Positions 16,363-25,306 of a stretch of 64,000 bases of DNA are shown here, piece by piece. A program made the translations under genes and the position numbers. Location: positions 62,001-126,000 of the forward strand of contig NZ_JAGMUO010000013.1 of the NCBI RefSeq assembly GCF_019049325.1. Reading direction: 5' to 3'. The first letter of the stretch is position 1; each line of letters begins with the position of its first letter. This DNA comes from Streptomyces sp. AC512_CC834 (lineage in GTDB: Bacteria > Actinomycetota > Actinomycetes > Streptomycetales > Streptomycetaceae). A model generated the notes under the pieces. It was not told the origin of the DNA. It made no database searches and saw nothing but the letters and a program-made list of their open reading frames with translations.

Positions 16363-17544
16363 TCAGCCGGAGAAACGTGTGCGGCGGCGCAGGCGACGAC
16401 GGGCGCGGCGGGCGACCACCCGCAGGAGGTCCTGGGCGGTGACCTTGCGGACCGGGCGGTTCTCGATGGCGTCGGAGTATGACCGCTCGGCCTGCCGGGA
16501 CGATGCCAGGGCCGAGCCCGCGCGGATCCCGCCGAGTACCGCTTCCACGGCTGCGGCGGTGGGAATCCCGGCCGGGGCGGTGGGCTCGGCGGTGCCGTCT
16601 GCGCGCCGGGTCAGGGTGGACAGGTCGCCGATGACCCGGACGCCGAGGGCGGAGATGTTCGCGACCATCTCCGCGGCCACCTCGGCCGCCGCGGTCTCGG
16701 CCCAGGCCGGGGTGGTGATCCGTGGCTCGCCGGAGGACGGCTTGTAGGCCTGCATCTGCGGGACCACTCCCTCGCGCACCACCTTGCCCCTGGGCAACTC
16801 GAGCTCCCGGAGCCTGCGGTTGAGCCGTACGACGAGTTCCGTCTGGCTGTGTGTCAGGGAGCGGTTGGCGCCACCGTCGCCCTCCTCCGGTAGGAGTGTC
16901 CCCTCCGGCAGGCCGAGCAGTTCCTCGAAGACCCGGAACAGCCGCAGCGGTTCGGCATCGTTGACCACGACCACCGTGACGTTGTCCAGGCCGACGGCGT
17001 CGGCCCACCGCGTGAGGAGGGCGTCGTGCCGCTGCCGGTGCCAGAAATCGGGTGTCGGTTTCTCGTACGGGGGCTTGCGGAGCATGCCGTCGAGCCATTC
17101 GTCATAGGATTCGCACAGCCCGTGCTTGACGTATTGCTGCCAGTGCGAGGGGAGAATCCTGTGCAGTGGCCGCAGGGTCACGACGACGTGTACGCCCGTG
17201 CCACCCAGCCCTTTCACCACGGCCTGCGCCGCGTCGGCGTCCGCCTGTGAGAAGAATTCGCTGCTGATCGCCACGCGCCGGTCACCGGCCTCGGCGACTT
17301 CCGCGCAGAACACGTCCCAGAGCGCCCTTTTGGCGACCCCGGCCTCGGTCAGCGGGTCCGCGGTGGTGATCGCCGCGGCCGGCTCCTTGGCCTGGCGCCC
17401 CTTGCCCGCGTACACCACCCCGTGTCTCGCCAGCTCTTCGCGCGCCTGGTGGAACGCCCCCTGCAGCGCGGTCGTTCCCGTCTTGTGCGGCCCGATGTGC
17501 AGCAACCGCGTTCCGGGCGCGACGGTAAAACGGTCCTCGGACAT
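16363..17544 (-). CDS. Sulfotransferase-like P-loop protein
   Basis: The 393-residue protein opens with LLHIGPHKTGTTALQGAF. PHKTGTT (19-25) resembles the 5'-phosphosulfate (PAPS) loop of sulfotransferases. Later segments VAISSEFFSQ and VHVVVTLRPLHRILPSHWQQYV fit the 3'-phosphate binding region (Arg in LRPL, Ser in LPSHW). The C-terminus is strongly basic (ARRARRRLRRRTR). The acceptor is unknown; such proteins modify cell-surface or secondary-metabolite groups. ATG 17544 has AAGGGAG upstream. No PAPS-making genes are near. Confidence 0.7.
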   Translation of the reverse strand: MSEDRFTVAPGTRLLHIGPHKTGTTALQGAFHQAREELARHGVVYAGKGRQAKEPAAAITTADPLTEAGVAKRALWDVFCAEVAEAGDRRVAISSEFFSQADADAAQAVVKGLGGTGVHVVVTLRPLHRILPSHWQQYVKHGLCESYDEWLDGMLRKPPYEKPTPDFWHRQRHDALLTRWADAVGLDNVTVVVVNDAEPLRLFRVFEELLGLPEGTLLPEEGDGGANRSLTHSQTELVVRLNRRLRELELPRGKVVREGVVPQMQAYKPSSGEPRITTPAWAETAAAEVAAEMVANISALGVRVIGDLSTLTRRADGTAEPTAPAGIPTAAAVEAVLGGIRAGSALASSRQAERSYSDAIENRPVRKVTAQDLLRVVARRARRRLRRRTRFSG

Positions 17545-17757
17545 GCGGAATCCGAACTCCCTTTGACGCCGGCGTTGATGATTCGACCCTGCCGTGAACT
17601 CCGCGTCCACGTCGACAACTTCCGCATGAGAATCGGATAAGGGTCTTTCCGTCCGCCTCGCATTGTCCGTGCCGATGCCCTCCGGCCGGATTCCGGATGA
17701 AGAGCGGCACCATGTCGATCACCGGCAGGGGCCGCCCTGTCTACGGCCGGGGCCCGG

Positions 17758-18243
17758 TCACCGGCTGTCGCCGCGCGCTGCCGCGCGGGCGCGCAGTTCC
17801 TTCGTGTACCCGGCGCCGACGGCGCTCGCAACGGCGGTGAGGGCGAGGACGGCGGTGGCGGGGGTGACGTAGCCGGGGACGTCGTCGGTGGCGTACTCGC
17901 CGCCGTCCTCGGTCTCGCAGACGAAGTCCAACGGCAGGAAGGAGACCGACTGGTCGACGACGTGCATGGCACGCTCCTCGTACCCGGGCATCCGGCAGGG
18001 AACCGCGGGCGCGGAGCCGGCGCCGGAGTCGTCCGACGCCATTTCGGCGCCCGCCAGGTGCAGCAGACCCCAGGCGTACGCCACGAGCGCGGCCGCACCG
18101 GCGAACGCGGCCAGGGCGTGGAGCGGCTGCCCGGGGCGCGGGCCCCGGGCGCGCCGGGCGGCGAGGACGCTCCCGCCGTGGCCGGCCAGGCCGACTGCGG
18201 ACACCACGGCGACCACGACGAGCAGCAGGAGTACCAGGAACAC
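17758..18243 (-). CDS. Hypothetical membrane protein, three TM segments
   Basis: I do not recognise the family. The ~161-residue protein has hydrophobic segments at the N-terminus (LVFLVLLLLVVVAVVSAVGL), in the middle (ALAAFAGAAALVAYAWGLLH) and near the C-terminus (ATAVLALTAVASAVGAGY). Between the second and third lies a soluble loop with two cysteines (PCRMPGYEERA and FVCETEDGGEY) that may form a disulfide outside the cell. The start is uncertain: GTG 18243 has no clear ribosome binding site. The 213-nt gap upstream of its neighbour at 17545-17757 shows no gene. Confidence 0.6.
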   Translation of the reverse strand: MFLVLLLLVVVAVVSAVGLAGHGGSVLAARRARGPRPGQPLHALAAFAGAAALVAYAWGLLHLAGAEMASDDSGAGSAPAVPCRMPGYEERAMHVVDQSVSFLPLDFVCETEDGGEYATDDVPGYVTPATAVLALTAVASAVGAGYTKELRARAAARGDSR

Positions 18244-18486
18244 GAGGGTCAGTCCATCAGGTGGTGGCCCCTTCGGCTGTGGCGGAAGCCACGATTCCGG
18301 GCGTGGGGGTGTCGCAACGGATGACCTCCCCCGCGAGTGACGACGGGGCGCGCGGTTACTCTCGACTCCGTACGCGGCGTATGCGCGCCCGTACACGACG
18401 TACCCGCGACGTACCCGCGACGCACTCGCTTCGCAGCCGCGTCGCAGCGCGTCGTAGCCCTGTCGTAGCCGCGTCGTAGCCTGCCC

Positions 18487-19635
18487 GTGAGCGAAGAGAG
18501 CACCGTCGTGACCCATCCCTTCCTGGACCTGGCCCCGCTGACCGCCGGCCGTTTCGCCGCGATCGAGGACCGGGTCGCGCGCCTGCTCGGCACCGGGCAG
18601 GACGTCGTGGTCATGCAGGGTGAGGCGCTGCTGCCGCTGGAGGGCGCGATCCGCGCCGCCGCCGGTCCCGGGACCGTCGCGCTGAACGTCGTCACGGGGC
18701 CGTACGGGCAGACCTTCGGGAACTGGCTGCGGGACTGCGGCGCGACCGTGCACGACCTGGCCGTGCCGTTCCGCGCGGCCGTCTCCGCCGAGCAGGTCGG
18801 CCAGGCCCTGGCCGAGCATCCGGAGATCGACTTCGTGTCCCTGGTGCACGCCGAGGCGGCGACCGGGAACACCAACCCGGTCGCGGAGATCGGTGCGGCG
18901 GTACGGGCGCACGGCGCGCTGTTCTACCTGGACGCCGTGGCCTCCGTGGGGGCCGAGCCGGTGCTGCCGGACGCGTGGGGTGTGGACCTGTGCGTCATCG
19001 GCGCGCAGAAGGCGATGGGCGGTCCGGCCGGGGTGTCGGCGGTGTCGGTGAGCGAGCGGGCGTGGGCGCGGATGGCCGCGAACCCGAACGCTCCGCGGCG
19101 GTCGTACCTGTCGCTCCTCGACTGGAAGGAGCGCTGGATCGACGGCGGGCGCAAGGCGCTGCCGCACGCGCCGGCGCAGTTGGAGATGCTCGCGCTCGAG
19201 GCGTGCGTGGAGCGCATCGAGGCTCAGGGCGCGGAGACGGTGATGGCGCGGCACGCGTCCGCCGCGGCGGCGACCCGGGCCGGTGCACTCGCGCTGGGCG
19301 GTCTGGAGCCGTACGTGTTCGAGGCGAAGGACGCGGCGCCGGTCGCGACGACGCTGCGGACGCCGTCGGACGTCGACGCGTCCGCGCTGGTGGCCCGGGC
19401 CCTGCAGGCCGACCCGGCGCTGCCGCTGGCGGCGGGCGGGGGCTCGCTGGCCGGCGAGATGATCCGGGTCAACCACTACGGTCCGGACGCGACGCGCGGG
19501 GCCGTGCGGGGCTGCCTGGCGGCACTGGGTGCCGCGCTGGCCGAGCGGGGTCTGAAGGCCGACCCGGAGGCCGCCCGGCGGGCCGTCGAGGAGGCGTGGG
19601 AGCGGCCGGCCGGAGCCGGCCTTTCGGAAGGATGA
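18487..19635 (+). CDS. Class V aminotransferase (alanine-glyoxylate transaminase-like)
   Basis: The 382-residue fold-type I PLP enzyme has the Schiff-base lysine in CVIGAQKAMGGPAG and the cofactor aspartate in LFYLDAVASVGAEP. The pattern resembles alanine-glyoxylate or pyridoxamine-pyruvate aminotransferases; the substrate is not determined. It starts at GTG 18487 (or GTG 18508). The DNA just upstream carries three near-tandem copies of TGTCGTAGCC/CGTCGTAGCC. It precedes ectA by 329 nt on the same strand but has no known role in ectoine synthesis. Confidence 0.8.
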   Translation: MSEESTVVTHPFLDLAPLTAGRFAAIEDRVARLLGTGQDVVVMQGEALLPLEGAIRAAAGPGTVALNVVTGPYGQTFGNWLRDCGATVHDLAVPFRAAVSAEQVGQALAEHPEIDFVSLVHAEAATGNTNPVAEIGAAVRAHGALFYLDAVASVGAEPVLPDAWGVDLCVIGAQKAMGGPAGVSAVSVSERAWARMAANPNAPRRSYLSLLDWKERWIDGGRKALPHAPAQLEMLALEACVERIEAQGAETVMARHASAAAATRAGALALGGLEPYVFEAKDAAPVATTLRTPSDVDASALVARALQADPALPLAAGGGSLAGEMIRVNHYGPDATRGAVRGCLAALGAALAERGLKADPEAARRAVEEAWERPAGAGLSEG

Positions 19636-19964
19636 ATTCGACGGAATTCCCGAAGTCCACACGATCAGAATTAGGGAATTCCACTCAGCGCAGCTTCCCG
19701 TATTCTTCTGCCCGCTTTCCCCGGACCTAAACACAAAAGTTCCACGAACCCCGATCTGCGCATTTCGGGCACACCTCGCACGGGTTACGCGATTGTGACC
19801 CGATCCACATGCTGCCCGTTTTGCGGCTTACCGCCCGGTCAAATCAACACATCTCGCCGCCGTCTCGCGCGGAAGCACGCGCCCGCGTGATACCACATCA
19901 GGCGCTCATTCGTAACCCCTTTCGGCGATGCAATTTCGAATTTCCCTGGGTAAATTCAATTTGC
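19636..19964 (+). promoter_or_regulatory. ectABCD upstream region with candidate GlnR-like box and -10
   Basis: This 329-nt gap has no gene and is more AT-rich than its surroundings. GTTAC-n6-GTGAC (19784-19799) resembles a GlnR site of two gTnAC half-boxes; GlnR control of ectABCD has been reported in Streptomyces. TAAATT (19951-19956) sits 9 nt before the ectA ATG and could be a -10, which would make the transcript leaderless. I see no convincing -35 and no Shine-Dalgarno. Confidence 0.35.
19643..19682. other. Perfect 9-bp inverted repeat after the aminotransferase gene
   Basis: GGAATTCCC (19643-19651) pairs with GGGAATTCC (19674-19682) across 22 nt. Each arm contains a GGAATTCC palindrome. 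It could be a weak terminator or an operator; no U-tract follows. Confidence 0.5.
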
Positions 19965-20477
19965 ATGACTGCCGCGCAAGCAGACCTACAAATCGATCGT
20001 CCGAGAGTGGCCGACGGGGCCGCCCTGTGGCGGATAGCGAGGGATTCCGAGGTCCTCGACCTGAACTCGTCCTACAGCTATCTGCTCTGGTGCCGGGACT
20101 TCGCCGCCACGTCGGCCGTCGCCCGCGACGAGCGCGGTGAGCCGGTCGGCTTCGTCACCGGTTACGTACGGCCTGACCGGCCGGACACCCTGCTCGTGTG
20201 GCAGGTGGCGGTGGACGCGGCGTACCGTGGTCGAAGGCTGGCCGGCACCCTGCTCGACGGGCTGGCCGACCGGACCGTCGCGGAGCTCGGGCTGACCACC
20301 CTGGAGACCACCATCTCCCCCGACAACACCGCCTCCCAGCGGCTGTTCACCTCGTTCGCCGAGCGACGCGGCGCCCGGCTGGAGCGCGAGGTGCTGTTCG
20401 ACACGGAGCTGTTCCCCGACGGACCCCACGAGCCCGAGGTCCTGTACCGCATAGGTCCCCTGTCCGCCACCGGCTGA
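19965..20477 (+). CDS. ectA: L-2,4-diaminobutyrate N-acetyltransferase
   Basis: The 170-residue GNAT enzyme acetylates diaminobutyrate at N4, the second step of ectoine synthesis. EctA signatures include LNSSYSYLLWCRDFAATS, VGFVTGYVRPDRPDTLLVWQ and the acetyl-CoA loop YRGRRLAGTLLDGL, then TTISPDNTASQRLF. The ATG at 19965 is chosen because conservation begins directly after it (TAAQADLQIDRPRVADG); no ribosome binding site is visible. It is the first gene of ectABCD. Confidence 0.95.
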   Translation: MTAAQADLQIDRPRVADGAALWRIARDSEVLDLNSSYSYLLWCRDFAATSAVARDERGEPVGFVTGYVRPDRPDTLLVWQVAVDAAYRGRRLAGTLLDGLADRTVAELGLTTLETTISPDNTASQRLFTSFAERRGARLEREVLFDTELFPDGPHEPEVLYRIGPLSATG

Positions 20478-20604
20478 CCGACCGACCCCCGGACGGCCCG
20501 GCACCCCGTGCCAGTCCGGTCCCACAGACTTCCCGCGGACCGCACCGGTCCCCGGACCGTACGACCTTCCTCTCCCACCCTCACCCCACGAGGAGCGATT
20601 CGTC

Positions 20605-21876
20605 GTGACCATCACCCAGCCCGACCTCAGCGTCTTCGAGACCGTAGAGTCCGAGGTGCGCAGCTACTGCCGCGGCTGGCCCACCATCTTCGACCGTGCG
20701 GTCGGCAGCCGCATGTACGACGAGGACGGCCACGAGTACCTCGACTTCTTCGCCGGAGCGGGCACACTCAACTACGGGCACAACAACGCGGTCCTGAAAC
20801 GCGCGCTGATCGACTACCTGGAGCGGGACGGCGTCACGCACGGTCTCGACATGTCGACCACCGCGAAGCGCCGATTCCTGGAGACGTTCCAGAACATCGT
20901 CCTGCGGCCCCGCGACCTGCCGTACAAGGTCATGTTCCCCGGCCCGACGGGCACCAACGCCGTCGAGTCCGCGCTCAAGCTGGCGCGCAAGGTGAAGGGG
21001 CGCGAGTCGATCGTGTCGTTCACCAACGCCTTCCACGGCATGTCGCTGGGCTCGCTCGCCGTGACCGGCAACGCGTTCAAGCGGGCCGGCGCCGGCATCC
21101 CGCTGGTGCACGGCACGCCCATGCCGTTCGACAACTACTTCGACGGCACGGTCGAGGACTTCCTGTGGTTCGAGCGGCTGCTCGAGGACCAGGGTTCCGG
21201 CCTGAACAAGCCGGCCGCGGTGATCGTCGAGACCGTGCAGGGCGAGGGCGGCATCAACGTCGCCCGGGTCGAGTGGCTGCGTGCCCTGGCCGCCCTGTGC
21301 GAGCGCCAGGACATGCTGCTCATCGTCGACGACATCCAGATGGGCTGCGGCCGTACCGGCGCCTTCTTCTCCTTCGAGGAGGCGGGCATCACGCCGGACA
21401 TCGTCACCGTCTCCAAGTCGATCAGCGGCTACGGCATGCCGATGGCGCTGACCCTGTTCAAGCCCGAGCTGGACGTCTGGGAGCCGGGCGAGCACAACGG
21501 CACCTTCCGCGGCAACAACCCCGCCTTCGTCACGGCGACGGCCACGCTGGAGGCCTACTGGGCCGACGGTTCGGCGATGGAGAAGCAGACCCGCAAGCGC
21601 GGCGAGCAGGTCGAGCAGCACATGATCGCCATCACCGAGGAAAACCTCGCCGACGTCAAGGAGTACCGGGGCCGCGGCCTGGTCTGGGGCCTGGAGTTCC
21701 ACGACAAGGACCGCGCCGGGAAGGTCGCGAAGCGCGCCTTCGAGCTGGGGCTGCTGATCGAGACGTCCGGCCCCGAGAGCGAGGTCGTCAAGCTGCTGCC
21801 GGCGCTCACCATCACGCCCGAGGAGATGGACGAGGGCATGAAGACCCTCGCCCGGGCCGTGCGCGAGACCGCGTGA
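20605..21876 (+). CDS. ectB: L-2,4-diaminobutyrate-2-oxoglutarate transaminase
   Basis: The 423-residue class III aminotransferase converts aspartate semialdehyde and glutamate to diaminobutyrate. The PLP lysine is Lys271 in VTVSKSISGYG, preceded by LLIVDDIQMGCGRTG. FFAGAGTLNYGHNN and FPGPTGTNAVESALKLAR are typical EctB segments. GTG 20605 has AGGAG 9 nt upstream. It follows ectA after 127 nt in which I see nothing. Confidence 0.96.
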   Translation: MTITQPDLSVFETVESEVRSYCRGWPTIFDRAVGSRMYDEDGHEYLDFFAGAGTLNYGHNNAVLKRALIDYLERDGVTHGLDMSTTAKRRFLETFQNIVLRPRDLPYKVMFPGPTGTNAVESALKLARKVKGRESIVSFTNAFHGMSLGSLAVTGNAFKRAGAGIPLVHGTPMPFDNYFDGTVEDFLWFERLLEDQGSGLNKPAAVIVETVQGEGGINVARVEWLRALAALCERQDMLLIVDDIQMGCGRTGAFFSFEEAGITPDIVTVSKSISGYGMPMALTLFKPELDVWEPGEHNGTFRGNNPAFVTATATLEAYWADGSAMEKQTRKRGEQVEQHMIAITEENLADVKEYRGRGLVWGLEFHDKDRAGKVAKRAFELGLLIETSGPESEVVKLLPALTITPEEMDEGMKTLARAVRETA

Positions 21877-21904
21877 CCGTGCGGCAGGACCACCACTGAT
21901 GCTT

Positions 21905-21939
21905 CCGGCGCCTTCGGCCCGCGCGGCCGAAGGCGCCGG
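21905..21939 (+). other. 15-bp perfect hairpin between ectB and ectC
   Basis: Arms at 21905-21919 (CCGGCGCCTTCGGCC) and 21925-21939 pair perfectly around a 5-nt CGCGC loop. There is no T-tract, and an AGGAGG plus ectC follow. It may act as an mRNA stabiliser or partial terminator that sets ectAB against ectCD levels. Confidence 0.75.
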
Positions 21940-21980
21940 GGATCCATGCACACCCTTCACCTAGGAGGCATCGCAACACC

Positions 21981-22379
21981 GTGATCGTCCGTTCGTTCAA
22001 GGAGTTCGAAGGCACCGACCGGCACGTGAAGAGCGCGTCCGGCACATGGGAGAGCACGCGGATCGTCCTCGCCAAGGAGAAGGTCGGCTTCTCCGTGCAC
22101 GAGACGATTCTGTACGCGGGTACGGAGACGTCGATGTGGTACGCGAACCACATCGAGGCCGTCGTCTGCACCAAGGGCGACGCCGAGTTGACCGACCGTG
22201 AGACGGGGAAGACTTACCACATCACGCCGGGCACGATGTATCTCCTCAACGGCCATGAGCGGCACACGCTCAAGGTCAAGGAGGACTTTCACTGCATCTG
22301 TGTCTTCAACCCGCCCGTGACCGGACGGGAGGATCACGACGAGAACGGCGTCTACCCGCTGCTCACCGAGGAGGTGTGA
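21981..22379 (+). CDS. ectC: Ectoine synthase
   Basis: The 132-residue cupin cyclises N-acetyl-diaminobutyrate to ectoine. Characteristic segments are [37 protein letters not shown], the metal-site region around [15 protein letters not shown] and [17 protein letters not shown] 21981 has AGGAGG at 21963-21968. ectD starts 6 nt after its stop. Confidence 0.96.
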   Translation: MIVRSFKEFEGTDRHVKSASGTWESTRIVLAKEKVGFSVHETILYAGTETSMWYANHIEAVVCTKGDAELTDRETGKTYHITPGTMYLLNGHERHTLKVKEDFHCICVFNPPVTGREDHDENGVYPLLTEEV

Positions 22380-22385
22380 GTCACC

Positions 22386-23288
22386 GTGACCACGACCACG
22401 ACCACGAACGTCACCGATCTCTATCCCACCCGCGGCGCCACCGAGGTGGCAACCCCTCGGCAGGACCCGGTCGTCTGGGGCTCCCCGGACGCGCCGGGGC
22501 CGGTCTCGCGGGGTGACCTGCAGTCCCTGGACCGCGACGGGTTCCTCGCCATCGACCAGCTCATCGGGCCGGACGAGATCGGCGAGTACCAGCGTGAGCT
22601 GGAGCGGCTCACCAGCGACCCCGCCATCCGCGAGGACGAGCGCTCGATCGTCGAGCCGAAGTCCCAGGAGATCCGTTCGGTCTTCGAAGTGCACAAGATC
22701 AGCGAGATCTTCGCGAAACTCGTGCACGACGAGCGCGTGGTCGGCCGGGCCCGGCAGATCCTCGGTTCGGACGTCTACGTCCACCAGTCGCGGATCAACG
22801 TCAAGCCGGGCTTCGGAGCCAGCGGCTTCTACTGGCACTCGGACTTCGAGACCTGGCACGCCGAGGACGGTCTGTCCAACATGCGGACGATCTCGGTCTC
22901 GATCGCACTCACCGAGAACTACGACACCAACGGCGGTCTGATGATCATGCCGGGGTCGCACAAGACGTTCCTCGGGTGCGCGGGGGCCACGCCGAAGGAC
23001 AACTACAAGAGGTCCCTGCAGATGCAGGACGCGGGGATCCCGTCCGACGAGGCGCTGACGAAGATGGCCTCCGAGTACGGCGTCAAGCTGTTCACCGGCA
23101 AGGCCGGCTCGGCGACCTGGTTCGACTGCAACTGCATGCACGGGTCGGGCGACAACATCACGCCGTTCCCGCGCAGCAACGTGTTCATCGTGTTCAACAG
23201 CGTGGAGAACACGGCGGTCGAGCCGTTCTCGGCTCCGATCCGGCGGCCGGACTTCATCGGGGCGCGGGACTTCACGCCGGTGAAGTGA
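22386..23288 (+). CDS. ectD: Ectoine 5-hydroxylase, Fe(II)/2-oxoglutarate dioxygenase
   Basis: The 300-residue enzyme hydroxylates ectoine to 5-hydroxyectoine. The EctD signature FYWHSDFETWHAEDGL supplies the iron ligands His151 and Asp153. The third ligand is His252 in WFDCNCMHGSGDN. VHQSRINVKPGFGASGF is also conserved. It is the last gene of the operon and is followed by a strong hairpin at 23302-23345. Confidence 0.96.
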   Translation: MTTTTTTNVTDLYPTRGATEVATPRQDPVVWGSPDAPGPVSRGDLQSLDRDGFLAIDQLIGPDEIGEYQRELERLTSDPAIREDERSIVEPKSQEIRSVFEVHKISEIFAKLVHDERVVGRARQILGSDVYVHQSRINVKPGFGASGFYWHSDFETWHAEDGLSNMRTISVSIALTENYDTNGGLMIMPGSHKTFLGCAGATPKDNYKRSLQMQDAGIPSDEALTKMASEYGVKLFTGKAGSATWFDCNCMHGSGDNITPFPRSNVFIVFNSVENTAVEPFSAPIRRPDFIGARDFTPVK

Positions 23289-23301
23289 CCCGCGGCTGAT
23301 C

Positions 23302-23345
23302 TCGGGCAGGGGCCTTTTCGTGTGGGACGGGAGGCCCCTGCCCGA
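23302..23345 (+). terminator. Terminator hairpin after ectABCD
   Basis: TCGGGCAGGGGCC (23302-23314) and GGCCCCTGCCCGA (23333-23345) form a 13-bp perfect stem with an 18-nt loop. It lies between convergent ectD and a minus-strand gene. A second hairpin, GGTCCGGC/GCCGGACC (23356-23374), lies next to it and may serve the other strand. Confidence 0.75.
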
Positions 23346-23409
23346 TACTTGTTCCGGTCCGGCGGCGCCGGACCGGTCCGGACCGGTGCCGTGTCGGCAC
23401 GGGGCCGCC

Positions 23410-24477
23410 TCAGCCTGCCGGCAGGTCCAGCACGTCCAGCAGGCGGTCGACGTCGGCCGCGGTATTGTACACGTGGAAGGCGGCCCGCAGATTGCCCGCC
23501 CGGTCGGAGACCTGGACGCCGGCCCGGCCGAGCTCGCCCTGCCGGTGGCCGAGTCCGGGCACCGACACGATCGCCGAGCCCGGCGCGGGCACCGGCTCGT
23601 GGCCCAGCGAGCGCACCCCCGCGCGGAACCGGTCCGCAAGGCCGGTGTCGTGGGCGTGCACGGCGTCCACGCCGAGTTCCTCGATCAGGGCCAGCGAGCG
23701 CAGCGCGCCCGTGTACGAGAACAGGGCGGGACTCTCGTCGTAGCGCCGGGCGGAGTGCGCGAGCTCCTCGACGGGGCCGTAGCAACTGTCCCAGGGGTGC
23801 TCGCCCGACGCCCACCCGGCGAACAGCGGCCTCAGCCCGGCCGCCGCTCCCAGGTCATCCGGTACGACGAGGAAGGCGACGCCGCGCGGGCAGAGCACCC
23901 ACTTGTAGGCGACGGCGGCCACGAAGTCGAAGTCGTCCGCGGCGAGCGGCAGCCACCCGTTCGACTGCGAGGCGTCGATCAGCGTCCGCGCCCCGTGGGC
24001 CCGTGCGGCGTCCCGCAGCGCGGCGAGGTCGGCGAGCCGCCCGTCGGCGGACTGGACGGAGCTGACCGCGACGAGCGCGGTGTCCGGACCCACCGACTCG
24101 GCGATCCGCTCCAGCGGCACGCTGCGCACCTTCAGATCGCCGCGCGTGTACAGCGGGTTCACCAGGGAGCTGAAGTCGGCCTCGGCGGTGAGCACTTCGG
24201 CCCCCGGGGGCAGCGAGGCGGCGACGAGCCCGCTGAACGTGGCGACGGACGCCCCGGTCGCCACCCGGGTGGCGGGCACCCCCACGAGCCGGGCGTACGC
24301 GGCGCGGGACGCCTCGACGTCGGCGAACATGTCGAGCGGCTGCCCGTCCGCGGCGGACGCCGCCGCGTCGCGCATGGCCACGAGGGTCCGCGCGGGGAGC
24401 AGGCCGGTGCTGGCGGTGTTCAGGTACGTGGTCTTCGGGGCGAACTCGGTGCGGACGAGATTCTCGAAGCTCTCCAT
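23410..24477 (-). CDS. Class V aminotransferase-fold PLP enzyme (cysteine desulfurase/kynureninase-like)
   Basis: The 355-residue protein starts ESFENLVRTEFAPKTTYLNTASTG, a typical class V opening. The PLP aspartate is in TLIDASQSNGWLPL and the lysine in FVAAVAYKWVLCPRG. The residue after the lysine and the short C-terminal domain resemble selenocysteine-lyase/isopenicillin-epimerase-type members; the substrate is unknown. I chose ATG 24477, where the conserved start lies, although no good ribosome binding site is visible. The downstream gene on the other side is a DsbA-like protein transcribed in the same direction. Confidence 0.75.
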   Translation of the reverse strand: MESFENLVRTEFAPKTTYLNTASTGLLPARTLVAMRDAAASAADGQPLDMFADVEASRAAYARLVGVPATRVATGASVATFSGLVAASLPPGAEVLTAEADFSSLVNPLYTRGDLKVRSVPLERIAESVGPDTALVAVSSVQSADGRLADLAALRDAARAHGARTLIDASQSNGWLPLAADDFDFVAAVAYKWVLCPRGVAFLVVPDDLGAAAGLRPLFAGWASGEHPWDSCYGPVEELAHSARRYDESPALFSYTGALRSLALIEELGVDAVHAHDTGLADRFRAGVRSLGHEPVPAPGSAIVSVPGLGHRQGELGRAGVQVSDRAGNLRAAFHVYNTAADVDRLLDVLDLPAG

Positions 24478-24546
24478 GGCACCACTGTGCGGCCCCCGGA
24501 CCTCCCCGTCCATCGCGTATTTCTACGCGGTTTCTCCAAGCAACGC

Positions 24547-25221
24547 TTATGTACGCGCGCTGGCCTGCGGCTTCGGCGGCGTGCGCTCGCCCCATGCCTG
24601 CGTCAGCGCCTGGGTGAAGACCTCGGCGGGCTGGGCGCCGGAGACGCCGTAGGCGCGGTCGAGCACGAAGAAGGGCACGCCGGTGGCCCCGAGCCGGTCG
24701 GCCTCGCGCTCGTCGGCGCGCACCTCGTCGGCGTAGGCGGCGGGGTCGGCGAGCACCGCGCGGGCCTCGTCCGCGTCCAGGCCGGCGGACCCGGCCAGCT
24801 CCACGAGCCGCTCGTCGTCGTTGAACACGGAACGCTCGTCCGCGAAGTTGGCCCGGTAGAACGCGTCAAGGAGCGCCTTGTGCCGACCCCGCTCCTTGGC
24901 GAGGTGCAGCAGCCGGTGCAGGTCGAAGGTGCTGCCGTGATCACGGCCCCGGGTGCGGTAGTCGAGGCCCTCGGCGGCGGCCTGCGCGCCGAGGTTGTCC
25001 TCACCGGCCCGCGCCTGCGCCTCGCTCATGCCGTACTTGGCGGTGAGCATCGTCAGCACGGGCTGCACGTCGTCCTTGGCCCGCCCGGGGTCCAGCTCGA
25101 ACGACCGGTGGACCACCTCGACACCGTCGCGGTGCGGGAAGGCCGCCAGCGCCTTCTCGAAGCGGGCCTTGCCCACGTAGCACCAGGGGCAGGCGATGTC
25201 GCTCCAGATCTCGACGCGCAT
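24547..25221 (-). CDS. DsbA-family (FrnE-like) thiol oxidoreductase
   Basis: The 224-residue protein begins RVEIWSDIACPWCYVGKARF with a CPWC active site at about residues 11-14. The cis-Pro region is GATGVPFFVLDRAYGVSGAQ. There is no signal peptide, so this is the cytoplasmic FrnE/2-hydroxychromene-isomerase-like branch, probably a disulfide oxidoreductase. GGAGAAG precedes the ATG at 25221. Confidence 0.88.
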   Translation of the reverse strand: MRVEIWSDIACPWCYVGKARFEKALAAFPHRDGVEVVHRSFELDPGRAKDDVQPVLTMLTAKYGMSEAQARAGEDNLGAQAAAEGLDYRTRGRDHGSTFDLHRLLHLAKERGRHKALLDAFYRANFADERSVFNDDERLVELAGSAGLDADEARAVLADPAAYADEVRADEREADRLGATGVPFFVLDRAYGVSGAQPAEVFTQALTQAWGERTPPKPQASART

Positions 25222-25306
25222 GTCTCGGCTCTTCTCCAGGTCGTACGGCCGCGGAGACCCTCTCCACCCATACGTGAACGTTCAACCAGCCGGTCCCATT
25301 CCCCGG

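Noticed and set aside
13349..16747. 1,100-codon + strand open frame across four real minus-strand features
   Set aside because: It runs antisense to the LAETG, amidohydrolase and sulfotransferase-like genes and through tandem repeats, and has no recognisable protein pattern.
18487..19635. Aminotransferase gene as an extra ectoine gene
   Set aside because: It lies 329 nt from ectA with an inverted repeat between, and its family is not part of ectoine synthesis; EctB already does the transamination.
23410..25221. PLP enzyme and DsbA-like protein as part of the ectoine cluster
   Set aside because: They are on the opposite strand beyond two hairpins and have no known connection to ectoine.
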